This document shows, piece after piece, positions 41,335 to 52,203 of a stretch of DNA of 64,000 nt (the stretch's first letter is position 1; each line of letters begins with the position of its first letter). A model generated the notes under the pieces. It did not search any database, had not been told where the DNA came from, and saw only the letters and a program-made list of their open reading frames with translations. This DNA comes from Microbacterium festucae (lineage in GTDB: Bacteria > Actinomycetota > Actinomycetes > Actinomycetales > Microbacteriaceae). Made by a program: the position numbers and the translations under genes. The stretch spans positions 62,001 to 126,000 of the forward strand of contig NZ_JAOEFC010000005.1 of assembly GCF_025421715.1 (NCBI RefSeq), read 5' to 3'.

Positions 41335-42363
41335 TCAGCCGAAGAGGGCGGCGGCTTCCTCGTAGCGGTAGTGGGGCACGGTGTGCAGCTCGCCGAGGGC
41401 CTCCTCGAACGGCACGCGCACGATGTCGGTGCCCTTCATCGAGACCATCTGACCCCAGGCGCCTTCGGCGACGGCGTCGGCTGCGTGGAGGCCGAGGCGG
41501 GTGGCGAGCACCCGGTCGAACGCCGACGGCGAGCCGCCGCGCTGGATGTGGCCGAGCACGGTGGCGCGGGTCTCGATGCCGGTGATGCGCTCGATCTCGG
41601 GCGCGAGCACCTCGCTGATGCCGCCCAGGCGCGGGCGGTTGAACGCGTCGAGGCCCTTGTCGCTGTAGGCCTCGTCCATGCCCTGCAGGGTGAAGCCCTC
41701 CGAGACGACGACCAGCGGCGCGCGGCCGCGGTCGTGAGCCTTCTGCACCTGCGCGGTGATCTCCTCGAGCGACATCGGCACCTCGGGGATGCAGATGACG
41801 TGGGCGCCCGCGGCGATGCCGGAGTGCAGGGCGATCCAGCCGACGTGGCGGCCCATGACCTCGGCGACCATGCAGCGCTGGTGCGAGTCGCCGGTGGTGC
41901 GCAGGCGGTCCATGGCCTCGGTGGCGATGTTGACCGCGGTGTCGAAGCCGAACGAGTAGTCGGTGGCGCGCAGGTCGTTGTCGATGGTCTTCGGCACGCC
42001 CATGACGTTGATGCCGTCGTTGTAGAGGCGGTTGGCCGCGGCCAGGGTGCCCTCGCCGCCGATGGCGATGATGCCGTCGATGTGGTGGCCGTACAGGGTC
42101 GCCTTCACGTTCTCGGCGCCGCCGCGGGGACCCTCGTAGGGGTTGGTGCGGCTCGTGCCGAGGATCGTGCCGCCGACCTTCGACAGGCCCTTGACCTCGT
42201 GGCGGGTCAGCGGGAAGAAGTCGCCCTCGACCACACCGCGCCAGCCGTCGCGGATGCCGACGAACTCGATGTTGTAGTTGGTGGTGCCCTTGAGCACGAC
42301 ACCGCGGATGACGGCGTTCAGACCGGGGCAGTCGCCGCCGCTGGTGAGGATGCCGATCTTCAT
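41335..42363 (-). CDS. pfkA: ATP-dependent 6-phosphofructokinase
   Basis: Phosphorylates fructose-6-phosphate, the committed glycolytic step. The 342 residues have the N-terminal LTSGGDCPGLNAVIRG, the nucleotide loop GGEGTLAAANRL (Gly at the position that is Asp in pyrophosphate-dependent enzymes), PKTIDND with the catalytic Asp, and MGRHVGWIAL. The Gly plus Lys combination matches the actinobacterial group, in which Streptomyces PfkA is ATP-dependent. The ATG has AAGGATCC upstream. Confidence 0.93.
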   Translation of the reverse strand: MKIGILTSGGDCPGLNAVIRGVVLKGTTNYNIEFVGIRDGWRGVVEGDFFPLTRHEVKGLSKVGGTILGTSRTNPYEGPRGGAENVKATLYGHHIDGIIAIGGEGTLAAANRLYNDGINVMGVPKTIDNDLRATDYSFGFDTAVNIATEAMDRLRTTGDSHQRCMVAEVMGRHVGWIALHSGIAAGAHVICIPEVPMSLEEITAQVQKAHDRGRAPLVVVSEGFTLQGMDEAYSDKGLDAFNRPRLGGISEVLAPEIERITGIETRATVLGHIQRGGSPSAFDRVLATRLGLHAADAVAEGAWGQMVSMKGTDIVRVPFEEALGELHTVPHYRYEEAAALFG

Positions 42364-42461
42364 GTGGGGATCCTTTGTGATCGTGAGTAGCTTCCGGCGA
42401 CGTTGCCGAAATCGACACTATCGCCGCTGGCGACGCCCTGCCACCGACGCGGCCGTCACAA

Positions 42462-42493
42462 ACGACGGCGCCGCCCTGGGGCGACGCCGTCGT
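42462..42493 (-). terminator. terminator after SNF2 helicase gene
   Basis: ACGACGGCG pairs with CGCCGTCGT (9 bp, 14-nt loop that itself contains CGCCCTGGGGCG), 6 bp after the stop of the helicase gene. Confidence 0.75.
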
Positions 42494-42498
42494 GGGGG

Positions 42499-44655
42499 TC
42501 AGTGGACCCCGAGTGCTTCGCGCAGAAGATGCAGCAGCGCCGACATCTGCACCGAGTCGCTCGACGACGGGTCGACGGCGATGCCGTCGAGCGCGCGCTG
42601 GGCCAGGCCCTGCTTGGCGTCGATCAGCTCGGCGATCTTCGTGTCGAGCGTGTGCGCGGCGATGATCCGCCACGCGGTGACCGGCTCGTCCTGACCGATG
42701 CGGTGCACACGGTCGATCGCCTGGGTCTGCTCGGCCGCGGTCCACGACAGCTCGGCGAGCACGACGTTGGAGGCTGCCTGCATGTTGAGGCCCACCCCCG
42801 CCGCGGTCAGCGAGCACACCGCGATGGCGACATCCGGATCGTTGTTGAACGCGTCGATGCCCTGCTGGCGCACCGGCGTGGTCTGGTCGCCGCGGATCGA
42901 GATCGTGCGCAGCCCCGCCGCGGCGAAGTGCGCCTCGGCGGCGTCCATGACGTCGATGTGCTTGGCGAAGAAGACGACCTTGCCCACCGAGCGCTGCAGC
43001 TGCACGGCGTAGTCCGCCGCGAGCAGAGCCTTGGCCTGACCGATCTTGCGGACCATCGTGAAGACGTTGTCGCCACCGGCGCCGGCCGACTTCGCATCCT
43101 CGAGCTCGCCGTGGGCGACCAGGCGTGCGATGTCGTCGTCGATCTCGCCCGGCACGACACGGTCGCCGCGGGCCTCGATGATGCGACGGTACTTGGCGGC
43201 CAGGCGCTGACCGAGCTCCTGCTCAGCGGCGCGGATCGACCGACCGAAGTCGTCGTCGAGCTCGACGGGGAGGTCGGCGATGAGCTTGTCGGGAAGGTCG
43301 GCGGCGACGTCCTTCTTCTTGCGCCGCACGATGCCCATCGAGATGACGGCCTCGCGCGCCTGCGGGTAGAACGCCTTGTCGGCGGGGGTCAGGCCCGTGG
43401 CATCCAGCTTCTCCATGAGCTCGGGGCCCGGCTTCTCGCCGTTGGTCCAGCCGAGGAAGCGCCAGATCGCGTCGAAGTCCTCGACGTCGTTGATCAGCGG
43501 CGTGCCGGTGAGGGCGAGCATGAGCGGGTCGCGCACCTGCTCGCGGATGCGGCCGGCCAGTGCCAGCACGTTCTGCGAGCGCTGCGAGGTGAGGTTCTTG
43601 ATGAAGTGCGCCTCGTCGACGACCATGCCCTTGAGCCCGAGCGAGCCCAGCCACGACAGGTGCCGGTCGAGCACCTCGTAGTTGACGATGAAGACGTCGG
43701 CGAACGCGTCGACGGCCGCGCCGTCACCGTGGATGACGGTGGCGCGGCGCTGCGGCGTCCACCGCTCGACCTCGCGCGCCCAGTTCATCTTGACGACGTT
43801 GGGGACGACCGCCAGCAGCGGGTACGCGTCGGCGAGGGATGCCGCGAGCACCGACTGCGCGGTCTTGCCCAGGCCCGGCTCGTCGGCCAGGAGGAACGAC
43901 CGGTGCCCGGCGCGCACCGCCTCGAGGAAGCGGGACTGGTGCGGCATGACCTCGAGCCCCTTGGGCGAGAGGCGGTCGAACTCGGGGACCTCGGGAAGCT
44001 CCATCGACGCGGATGCGCCGCCGGCGCCGGTCTCGAACGCCTTGTACAGGGGGCCCATCAGCTCCCAGCCGTCCAGCCGACGGCGAGGCGTCGACTCCGG
44101 CGCGCGGAAGGACAGGTCGGGCGCGAGGAACGGGTTCGACTCGCGGCGGGCGTCGATCTGCGGCGGCGTCACCTGACGCTCCGCCAGCGCCGCGGGCACC
44201 ACGGTGGTGCGCACCGGCGCGACGTCGGTGATGATCAGCTCGTCTTCGGGCAGCTCGGCACCCGACTCGAGCAGCCAGTCGCGGCGCATGCGGCGGGCGA
44301 CCGGCGAGGTGGCCTGGTCGACTTCGAGCAGCTGGATGAGCGACGTGTCGCGAGCGGCGGTCTTGGCGAGGATGGTCGCCACCCCGTCGAGCCGCTTGAG
44401 CAGCTCGGCGCGGGCGCCCTCGGCGATCTCGGCGTCGGACTTGACCCGGGCGCGCTCTTCTCGCACCAGGAAGGCGATCACCTGGAACTTGACGCGGTTG
44501 GTGGGCCCGAGCTTGCCGCGCTGCGCCTTGGCCTCGACCTCGCGCACCTTGCGCGCGAGGATCGGGATGAGCGGCGCGTCGTCGTCGCGGCGGGCCGAAG
44601 AGCCTCGGCGACGGCGGGACGCCGTCTGCGAGGCGGTGGATGCCGTGGTCGGCAT
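42499..44655 (-). CDS. SNF2/SMARCAL1-like DEAD/DEAH-box helicase
   Basis: A 718-residue DNA-dependent ATPase of the Swi2/Snf2 superfamily. An N-terminal region (about 1-210) of mixed charge precedes the helicase. Walker A is seen as DEPGLGKT (about residue 265), the DEAH box is VVDEAHFIKN (about 348), then motif III LTGTPLIND, and the C-terminal lobe has FNNDPDVAIAVCSLTAAGVGLNMQAA with DRVHRIGQDEP (motif VI). This family remodels DNA or protein-DNA complexes in repair. It is not part of a restriction system as far as I can see; neighbours are pfkA and copA. Confidence 0.88.
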   Translation of the reverse strand: MPTTASTASQTASRRRRGSSARRDDDAPLIPILARKVREVEAKAQRGKLGPTNRVKFQVIAFLVREERARVKSDAEIAEGARAELLKRLDGVATILAKTAARDTSLIQLLEVDQATSPVARRMRRDWLLESGAELPEDELIITDVAPVRTTVVPAALAERQVTPPQIDARRESNPFLAPDLSFRAPESTPRRRLDGWELMGPLYKAFETGAGGASASMELPEVPEFDRLSPKGLEVMPHQSRFLEAVRAGHRSFLLADEPGLGKTAQSVLAASLADAYPLLAVVPNVVKMNWAREVERWTPQRRATVIHGDGAAVDAFADVFIVNYEVLDRHLSWLGSLGLKGMVVDEAHFIKNLTSQRSQNVLALAGRIREQVRDPLMLALTGTPLINDVEDFDAIWRFLGWTNGEKPGPELMEKLDATGLTPADKAFYPQAREAVISMGIVRRKKKDVAADLPDKLIADLPVELDDDFGRSIRAAEQELGQRLAAKYRRIIEARGDRVVPGEIDDDIARLVAHGELEDAKSAGAGGDNVFTMVRKIGQAKALLAADYAVQLQRSVGKVVFFAKHIDVMDAAEAHFAAAGLRTISIRGDQTTPVRQQGIDAFNNDPDVAIAVCSLTAAGVGLNMQAASNVVLAELSWTAAEQTQAIDRVHRIGQDEPVTAWRIIAAHTLDTKIAELIDAKQGLAQRALDGIAVDPSSSDSVQMSALLHLLREALGVH

Positions 44656-44824
44656 GCTCCTCCTGAGCGTGAATGCCGGTACGAGCCGGCGGATGCCGGT
44701 CGCAGGACCGGCCGGTCGGAGTCGCGGCGTGCGCCGCGGGGAATGCGCGGGGCTCGATCCGGCGGCTGCGGGTACTCGCTTCGGCGAGCTGCGGCGACGA
44801 CGGGGAGCAAACCCCGCGTGCAGT

Positions 44825-47199
<2,375 letters not shown>

Positions 47200-47203
<4 letters not shown>

Positions 47204-47418
47204 CGCGTCTGCCGGCCCGTCAGGGTGTAGCCGGCCTCGTCGACGGCGGCGGCGATCGCCGCGTCGTCGAGGGCGTCGGCGGCGGTCACGGTGACGGTGC
47301 CGCTCGCGACGTCGACGGCGACATCGGTGACGCCGCTGACGGCGCGCACCTCGGTGGTCACCGCCGCGGCGCAGTGGCCGCAGGTCATCCCGGTGACGTC
47401 ATAGCTCTGCGTGGTCAT
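47200..47418 (-). CDS. copZ: copper chaperone (heavy-metal-associated domain), CopZ
   Basis: A 72-residue single HMA domain with the metal-binding MTCGHC near the N-terminus and the ferredoxin-like fold up to residue 68. It hands Cu(I) to CopA. The ATPase start lies 4 bp inside its stop, so this is the copZ-copA operon. GGAGGA precedes the ATG. The CsoR-type palindrome is 34 bp upstream. Confidence 0.93.
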
Positions 47419-47451
47419 GGGTCCTCCTCGTTGGTCTCCGATCACAACCAT

Positions 47452-47470
47452 AATACCCCCAGGGGGTATT
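47452..47470. promoter_or_regulatory. CsoR-type operator
   Basis: AATACCCCC-A-GGGGGTATT is a perfect 9-bp dyad 33 bp upstream of copZ. This is the consensus of CsoR (copper-sensing repressor) operators of actinobacteria, which hold the copper operon off until Cu(I) binds. The csoR gene is not in this window. Confidence 0.9.
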
Positions 47471-47549
47471 CCCACCAGATCTGGATGCGGCTTGTCCGGG
47501 CGCTGTGCGGGCCGGCATCCGGCGGTTCGGCGCTGCCTGCCGCGCACGC

Positions 47550-47620
47550 CGTTCGGAGATCGGCGCTCACATCGGAGCATCCGGCCCGAATCCTCCGAGT
47601 CCGGTGCTGCTCTCCGAACG
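47550..47620. repeat. nested inverted-repeat element built on TTCGGAG
   Basis: CGTTCGGAGA (47550-47559) pairs with TCTCCGAACG (47611-47620); inside, TCGGAG (47572-47577) pairs with CTCCGA (47593-47598). So again one motif is twice forward and twice inverted. It lies upstream of the CsoR operator, downstream of the glycerophosphodiesterase gene. Confidence 0.65.
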
Positions 47621-47648
47621 CGGTGCCGAGAACCCCCGAACCCCGCGG

Positions 47649-48533
47649 TCAGCCGTCGGCGGAGGCGCGCTGCCAGCGCTCGAGGGTCTGGGGGTCGTCG
47701 GTGACGATGCCGTCGACGCCGAGTTCGGTGACGGCGTCCCACTGCCGGTCGCTGTTGAGGGTGTAGACCACCACGCGCAGATCGGCCTCGTGCAGCCGGT
47801 CGACGAGCTCGGGTGCGCGCAGGAGCGCCTTGCGGTCGACGACCACGCCCCGCACCCCCGCCTGACGGGCGGCCTCCACGACATCGGGCGGCAGAGCGCG
47901 CAGGATCGCGAGGCGCGCGATCACCGTCGACCGGGCGGCGATGTCGGCGAGCGTGCGCGCGTCGAAGCTGGCGACGACCACCTGGTCTTCGAGATCCCGC
48001 TGGGCCACCGCCTCGACCAGGCGCCCGGCGGCGGCGGCATCCCACCGTCCCTTCAGATCGAGGATCGCCCGCCCGTGATGGGCGGCGAGCACGTCGAGGA
48101 ACTCCTCGGCGGTCGGCACCCCGGTGCCGGCGAAGCGGGCGGAGAACGACGACCCCGCGTCGAGCTCGCGCACCTGGGCGAGCGTGAGCTCGGCGAGACG
48201 GCCGTGCCCGTCGGTGGTGCGGTCGACCGTGGCGTCGTGATGCAGCACGGCGTGGCCGTCGACGGTGAGCTGCAGGTCGACCTCGACGTAGTCGTAGCCG
48301 GCGTCGAGGGCGGCGCGCACGGCGGGCAGGGTGTTCTCGGGCGCCGCATCGGCCCCGCCGCGGTGCCCCGCGATGAAGGCCGACTCCCCCGGTTGCCGCA
48401 GGCTGCCCAGCAGCGCCTGCGCGCTCACCTGCGCGGGCGCGACGCCGAGCGTCGCGATCAGCATGGTGGCCGCGGCGAGCGCGCACAGCAGCAGCAGTGC
48501 GGGCAGCCCATCGGCGCGCCTCGGGTGGGGCAT
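47649..48533 (-). CDS. glycerophosphodiester phosphodiesterase
   Basis: A 294-residue GDPD-fold enzyme hydrolysing glycerophosphodiesters to glycerol-3-phosphate. The N-terminus has a hydrophobic export or anchor segment (LPALLLLCALAAATMLIATLG). The catalytic GHRGGADAAPENT, the YVEVDLQ metal site and HHDATVDRTTDG with the second His are all present. Start: the ATG at 48533 has AAGGA about 8 nt upstream; in-frame ATGs at 48557 and 48560 have no such site. Probably extracytoplasmic. Confidence 0.88.
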   Translation of the reverse strand: MPHPRRADGLPALLLLCALAAATMLIATLGVAPAQVSAQALLGSLRQPGESAFIAGHRGGADAAPENTLPAVRAALDAGYDYVEVDLQLTVDGHAVLHHDATVDRTTDGHGRLAELTLAQVRELDAGSSFSARFAGTGVPTAEEFLDVLAAHHGRAILDLKGRWDAAAAGRLVEAVAQRDLEDQVVVASFDARTLADIAARSTVIARLAILRALPPDVVEAARQAGVRGVVVDRKALLRAPELVDRLHEADLRVVVYTLNSDRQWDAVTELGVDGIVTDDPQTLERWQRASADG

Positions 48534-48639
48534 CGTCGGGTCCTTCGGGTGCGACATCATCGTCGTTGCCCACCATAGAGCACCCGTTACCTTTTCGTTA
48601 CCTCTTTTGCGGCGACGGCGCGGCATCGGCGTGTCGGCG

Positions 48640-48645
48640 TACCCT
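48640..48645 (+). promoter_or_regulatory. -10 box of deoC
   Basis: TACCCT, 6 nt before the ATG at 48652. Confidence 0.5.
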
Positions 48646-48651
48646 GGGAGC

Positions 48652-49368
48652 ATGGCATCCCTCTCCGAGCGCGAGCTCGCCGCGACCCTCGACCACGCGA
48701 TCCTCAAGCCCGAGCTGACCCGCTCCGACGTCGACGCCGAACTGGCCGTCGCCGCCGAGTGGCGCCCCTTCAGCGTGTGCGTGCGCCCGAGCGATGTCGC
48801 CTACGCCGTGGAGCGTCTGGCCGGCACGGGCGTGGCCGTGGGCACCGTCATCGGCTTCCCGCACGGCACCACCTCCACGGCCGGCAAGGTCGCCGAGGTG
48901 CGGCAGGCCCTGGCCGACGGCGCCGTCGAGTTCGACATGGTCATCAACATCGGCTGGCTGCGCTCGGGACTGGACGACCTCGTGACGGACGACATCCGCG
49001 CCGTGGTCGATGCCGCCGACGGGCACATCACCAAGGTGATCCTCGAGACCGCCCTGCTCGACGACGAGCAGATCGCCCGCGGCAGCCGGCTCACCGAGGC
49101 CGGCGGCGCCGCGTTCGTGAAGACCTCCACCGGGTTCGCCGGCGGCGGCGCCACCGCCCCGCACGTCGCGCTCATGCGCGCCACGGTCGGACCCGACGTG
49201 CAGGTGAAGGCCTCCGGCGGCGTGCGCAGCTACGCCGACGCGCTGGCGATGCTCGATGCCGGCGCCACGCGCCTGGGCACCAGCGGCAGCGCCGTCATCC
49301 TCGGCGAGGCCCGCCGCATCGACGCCGGCGAGCAGGCCACCGGCGCCGTCGACGACACCTCGTACTGA
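48652..49368 (+). CDS. deoC: deoxyribose-phosphate aldolase
   Basis: Splits deoxyribose-5-phosphate into glyceraldehyde-3-phosphate and acetaldehyde in nucleoside catabolism. The 238 residues have TLDHAILKPELTRSDV, TVIGFPHGTTSTAGKV, EFDMVINIG and the Schiff-base Lys in FVKTSTGFAGGGAT with the second Lys in QVKASGGVRSYADAL. Complete and of normal length. Leaderless start (TACCCT, 6-nt spacing). Divergent from the glycerophosphodiesterase. Confidence 0.94.
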   Translation: MASLSERELAATLDHAILKPELTRSDVDAELAVAAEWRPFSVCVRPSDVAYAVERLAGTGVAVGTVIGFPHGTTSTAGKVAEVRQALADGAVEFDMVINIGWLRSGLDDLVTDDIRAVVDAADGHITKVILETALLDDEQIARGSRLTEAGGAAFVKTSTGFAGGGATAPHVALMRATVGPDVQVKASGGVRSYADALAMLDAGATRLGTSGSAVILGEARRIDAGEQATGAVDDTSY

Positions 49369-49453
49369 CTCCGGGCCGCCGCCCCACGCGGGCGGCGCCC
49401 ACTCCCCCGCGACAGCCCGCCCGGCGACCGAGGGCGACTCCCCCGCGCCGACC

Positions 49454-50410
49454 TCAGGCCAGCGCGGCGCGCACGCGTGCGACGTCGTCGGCCATCTGCA
49501 CGATGAGCGCGTCGATGCCCTCGAAGGCGACCATCCCGCGGATGCGGTTCACGAACTGCACCTGCACGTTGCGGCCGTAGAGGTCGAGGGTGGTCTCGTC
49601 GAGCACGTACGCCTCGACCTGGCGGGTGGCGACGTCGTCGAAGGTCGGGTTGGTGCCCACCGAGATCGCCGCCGGGTAGCGGGTGATGGCGTGGGATGCC
49701 GCGTCGACGGCCCCTTCGTCGACCAGCCAGCCGGCGTAGACGCCGTCGGCGGGGATGAAGCCCTCGGCATCCGTGGCGAGGTTGGCCGTCGGGAAGCCCA
49801 GCTCGCGGCCGCGCTTGAGCCCGTGGACGACCTCGCCGCGCACCGCGTGCGGGCGGCCCAGCAGGCGCGCCGCGCCCTCGACGTCGCCGGCGGCGAGCAG
49901 GTCGCGCACCCACGTCGACGAGACGCGGCGCCCGGCGCCCTCGACGTCGCCGACGACGTCGACGGTGAAGCCGAACTCTGCGCCCAGGGCGGTGAGCGCA
50001 TCGGGGTCGCCGGTGCCGCCGCGCCCGAAGCGGAAGTCGTCGCCGACCATCACGCGCACGACGGCGAGGGCGTCGACGAGCACGTGCTCGACGAACTCGC
50101 GCGGGGTGAGCGCCGCCAGCTGCGCGTCGAAGCGGAGCACGAGGGTGGCGTCGACTCCGGCGGTGGCCAGCAGCTCGAGCTTCTGCTCGAGGCTGCACAC
50201 CGGCTCGGGGCACAGCTCGGGGCGCAGCAGGCTCAGCGGGTTGCGGTCGAAGGTCACCGCCACCACGCGTGCACCGGCGTCGGTGGCGGCGACCCGGGCG
50301 CGGTCGATGACCGCCCGGTGTCCGGAGTGCACACCGTCGAACTTGCCGATGGCGATGATGCTGGGGCCGAAGCCGGCCGGCACCTCGGCGGGGTCGCGGA
50401 AAACGATCAC
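49454..50410 (-). CDS. ribF: bifunctional riboflavin kinase/FAD synthetase
   Basis: Makes FMN from riboflavin and FAD from FMN. Residues 1-175 are the FAD-synthetase nucleotidyl-transferase domain (AIGKFDGVHSGHRAVIDRA, the VTFDRNPLSLLRPE block and GVRVMVGDDFRFGRGGTG). The riboflavin-kinase domain follows (GLKRGRELGFPTANLA, DGVYAGWL and the C-terminal FVNRIRGMVAFEG). The start is the GTG at 50410 with AAGGATCC upstream, 4 bp inside the membrane-protein stop. It is the last gene of the truB operon. Confidence 0.93.
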   Translation of the reverse strand: MIVFRDPAEVPAGFGPSIIAIGKFDGVHSGHRAVIDRARVAATDAGARVVAVTFDRNPLSLLRPELCPEPVCSLEQKLELLATAGVDATLVLRFDAQLAALTPREFVEHVLVDALAVVRVMVGDDFRFGRGGTGDPDALTALGAEFGFTVDVVGDVEGAGRRVSSTWVRDLLAAGDVEGAARLLGRPHAVRGEVVHGLKRGRELGFPTANLATDAEGFIPADGVYAGWLVDEGAVDAASHAITRYPAAISVGTNPTFDDVATRQVEAYVLDETTLDLYGRNVQVQFVNRIRGMVAFEGIDALIVQMADDVARVRAALA

Positions 50411-50856
50411 CAGCTGGATCCTTCCGTCACGGGCACCGGCGTCGGGGCGGGGGCTCCGGCCCGGTGCGTCCACAGCCACCACAGCCCCACGAACGGCAGT
50501 GCCAGCGGGATCCAGAAGTAGCCGTAGCCGAAGCCCGACCAGACGGTCGCGTCGTGGGCGAACAGTTCGGGGTGGGTGAGGCTCAGGATGCCGACGACGA
50601 GAACCCCGAGCAGTTCGAAGCCCACCGCCGCCCATGCCGTCACGTACCAGCCGCGGTGGTCGGAGCGGATGAGGGCGACCGTGGCGAGGATGTACACCGC
50701 CGCGGCGAGGGCCGACAGCGAGTAGGCCAGCGGTGCCGCATCGAAGTCTTCGACGATCTGCACGAGCGAGCGGCCGGTGGCGGCCAGGGCCATCACCGCG
50801 TAGACGACGACCAGAACCCGGCCGATGCCGGTCATGCGGGTGCGGGTCTCAGTCAT
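50407..50856 (-). CDS. four-helix membrane protein of unknown function
   Basis: A 149-residue integral membrane protein with about four helices (VLVVVYAVMALAATG, YSLSALAAAVYILATVALI, TAWAAVGFELLGVLVVGIL, FWIPLALPFVGLWWLW) and a Thr/Pro/Ala-rich tail. Its stop overlaps the ribF start (4 bp). The family looks like actinobacterial membrane proteins commonly seen beside ribF and truB, but I recognise no function. Confidence 0.75.
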   Translation of the reverse strand: MTETRTRMTGIGRVLVVVYAVMALAATGRSLVQIVEDFDAAPLAYSLSALAAAVYILATVALIRSDHRGWYVTAWAAVGFELLGVLVVGILSLTHPELFAHDATVWSGFGYGYFWIPLALPFVGLWWLWTHRAGAPAPTPVPVTEGSSW

Positions 50857-50889
50857 GGCTGGACCATTTTAGGCGCCTGCGCGAGGGAC

Positions 50890-51258
50890 TCAGCCCGCGG
50901 CGCCGGTCCAGATCACCTGCATGCGCCAGACCATCACCGCCACCGACAGCGCCGCGACGCCCATGATGACCGTGCTCCAGCGGCTGCGCTCGATCAGCGC
51001 CCAGAACACCGCCGCCGGCGGCAGCAGCACCGCCGAGACCAGGTAGACCCAGAACTCCAGCACGCTCCCCTGCGGCGGGTTGCCCGACAGCGGCGCGATG
51101 ATCGCGACGACCACCTGCGCCAGCAGCAGCACGAGCACCAGGGCGAGCGCGCCGACCGAGAGGTCGGAGGGGCGCCGACCGACGAGCCCCAGCACGACGC
51201 ACAGCACGCCGGCGATCACGGCGACGATCACCTGGGCGATCGCGAACCACTCGATCAT
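50890..51258 (-). CDS. small membrane protein between truB and ribF
   Basis: A 122-residue protein with four hydrophobic helices (FAIAQVIVAVIAGVLCVVLGLVG, GALALVLVLLLAQVVVAII, FWVYLVSAVLLPPAAVFWALI, VIMGVAALSVAVMVW). It is joined to truB by an ATGA overlap and is followed by the other membrane gene. Function unknown; a partner of the next gene by position only. Confidence 0.75.
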   Translation of the reverse strand: MIEWFAIAQVIVAVIAGVLCVVLGLVGRRPSDLSVGALALVLVLLLAQVVVAIIAPLSGNPPQGSVLEFWVYLVSAVLLPPAAVFWALIERSRWSTVIMGVAALSVAVMVWRMQVIWTGAAG

Positions 51259-52136
51259 GCCGAGGCCTCTTCGGGCATGTTCATGGCGCTCTTCACGTCG
51301 GCGCCGCGGCGCTCGACGATGCCGATGAGCCGCCCGTCGGGGTCGATCGCCGCCGGAGTGGGCGTGCCGAGCCGCTCGGCGGCGCCGACCAGCCGCTTGC
51401 CGTGGCGCAGGTCGCGCGCCTCGTCGGCGGTCACCGGAAAGGCGCCGAGCACCGCGGTGGCGACGGCCGCGGGATCGCGCAGCGGCGCGCCGGGCTCGAT
51501 CTCCCGCACCGCGTCGGCCACGTCAAAGGGGCCGATGCGGGTGCGGCGCAGGGCGGTGAGGTGTCCGCCCACGCCGAGCGCGTCCCCGAGGTCGCGGGCG
51601 AGTGCGCGGATGTAGGTGCCGCTCGTGCAGTCCACGACGACGTCGACGTCGAGCACGTCACCGACCCGGCGGAACGCGCGCACGTCGAAGCGCGAGACCG
51701 TCACGCGGCGCGCCTTCAGCTCGACGTGCTCGCCGGCGCGGGCCAGGTCGTAGGCGCGTCGCCCGCCGACCTTGATCGCCGACACCCGGCTGGGCACCTG
51801 GTCGAGGGGGCCGGTGAGGGCGAGGATGCCGGTGCGCACGGCATCCTCGGAGACCGTGGAGGCGTCGGTGCGCGCCGTCTCGACACCGTCGGAGTCGTCG
51901 GAGTCGGTGGCCACTCCGAGTCGGATGGTGGCCTCGTAGGTCTTGTCGAGCCCGACGAGATAGGTCAGCAGGCGCGTCGCACCGTCGACGCCGAGCACCA
52001 GCAGGCCGGTCGCGAGCGGGTCGAGGGTGCCGGCGTGCCCGATCTTGCGCGTGCCGAGGGCACGACGGGCACGGGCGACGACGTCGTGACTGGTCACGGC
52101 GCCGGGCTTGTCGACGAGCAGGATCCCGCTGGGCAT
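51255..52136 (-). CDS. truB: tRNA pseudouridine(55) synthase
   Basis: Converts U55 in the T-loop of tRNAs to pseudouridine. The 293 residues start MPSGILLVDKPGAVTSHDV. The catalytic Asp lies in GHAGTLDPLATGLL (about residue 40), followed by GLDKTYEATIRLG and the C-terminal domain with CTSGTYIRALARDLG. The start is the ATG at 52136 after TAGGCT (52144-52149) by 7 nt. It is divergent from mutY and is not adjacent to rbfA because mutY is wedged between. Confidence 0.95.
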   Translation of the reverse strand: MPSGILLVDKPGAVTSHDVVARARRALGTRKIGHAGTLDPLATGLLVLGVDGATRLLTYLVGLDKTYEATIRLGVATDSDDSDGVETARTDASTVSEDAVRTGILALTGPLDQVPSRVSAIKVGGRRAYDLARAGEHVELKARRVTVSRFDVRAFRRVGDVLDVDVVVDCTSGTYIRALARDLGDALGVGGHLTALRRTRIGPFDVADAVREIEPGAPLRDPAAVATAVLGAFPVTADEARDLRHGKRLVGAAERLGTPTPAAIDPDGRLIGIVERRGADVKSAMNMPEEASA

Positions 52137-52143
52137 GCCTTCC

Positions 52144-52197
52144 AGCCTAGGCGGCGGTGCCGCCGGCATCGGGCCGGCGCCCGGCGCGACGTAGGCT
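52144..52197. promoter_or_regulatory. divergent leaderless promoters, truB / mutY
   Basis: TAGGCT on the minus strand (52144-52149) is 7 nt before the truB ATG. TAGGCT on the plus strand (52192-52197) is 6 nt before the mutY ATG. Same box, same spacing, opposite directions. Confidence 0.65.
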
Positions 52198-52203
52198 GAG
52201 CGG

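Noticed and set aside
40738..41585. Coding repeat of 21 residues through array B
   Set aside because: Several frames stay open because the period is mostly 63 bp, but the 62-bp steps break the frame, there is no ribosome-binding site, and the palindromic arms explain the conservation better.
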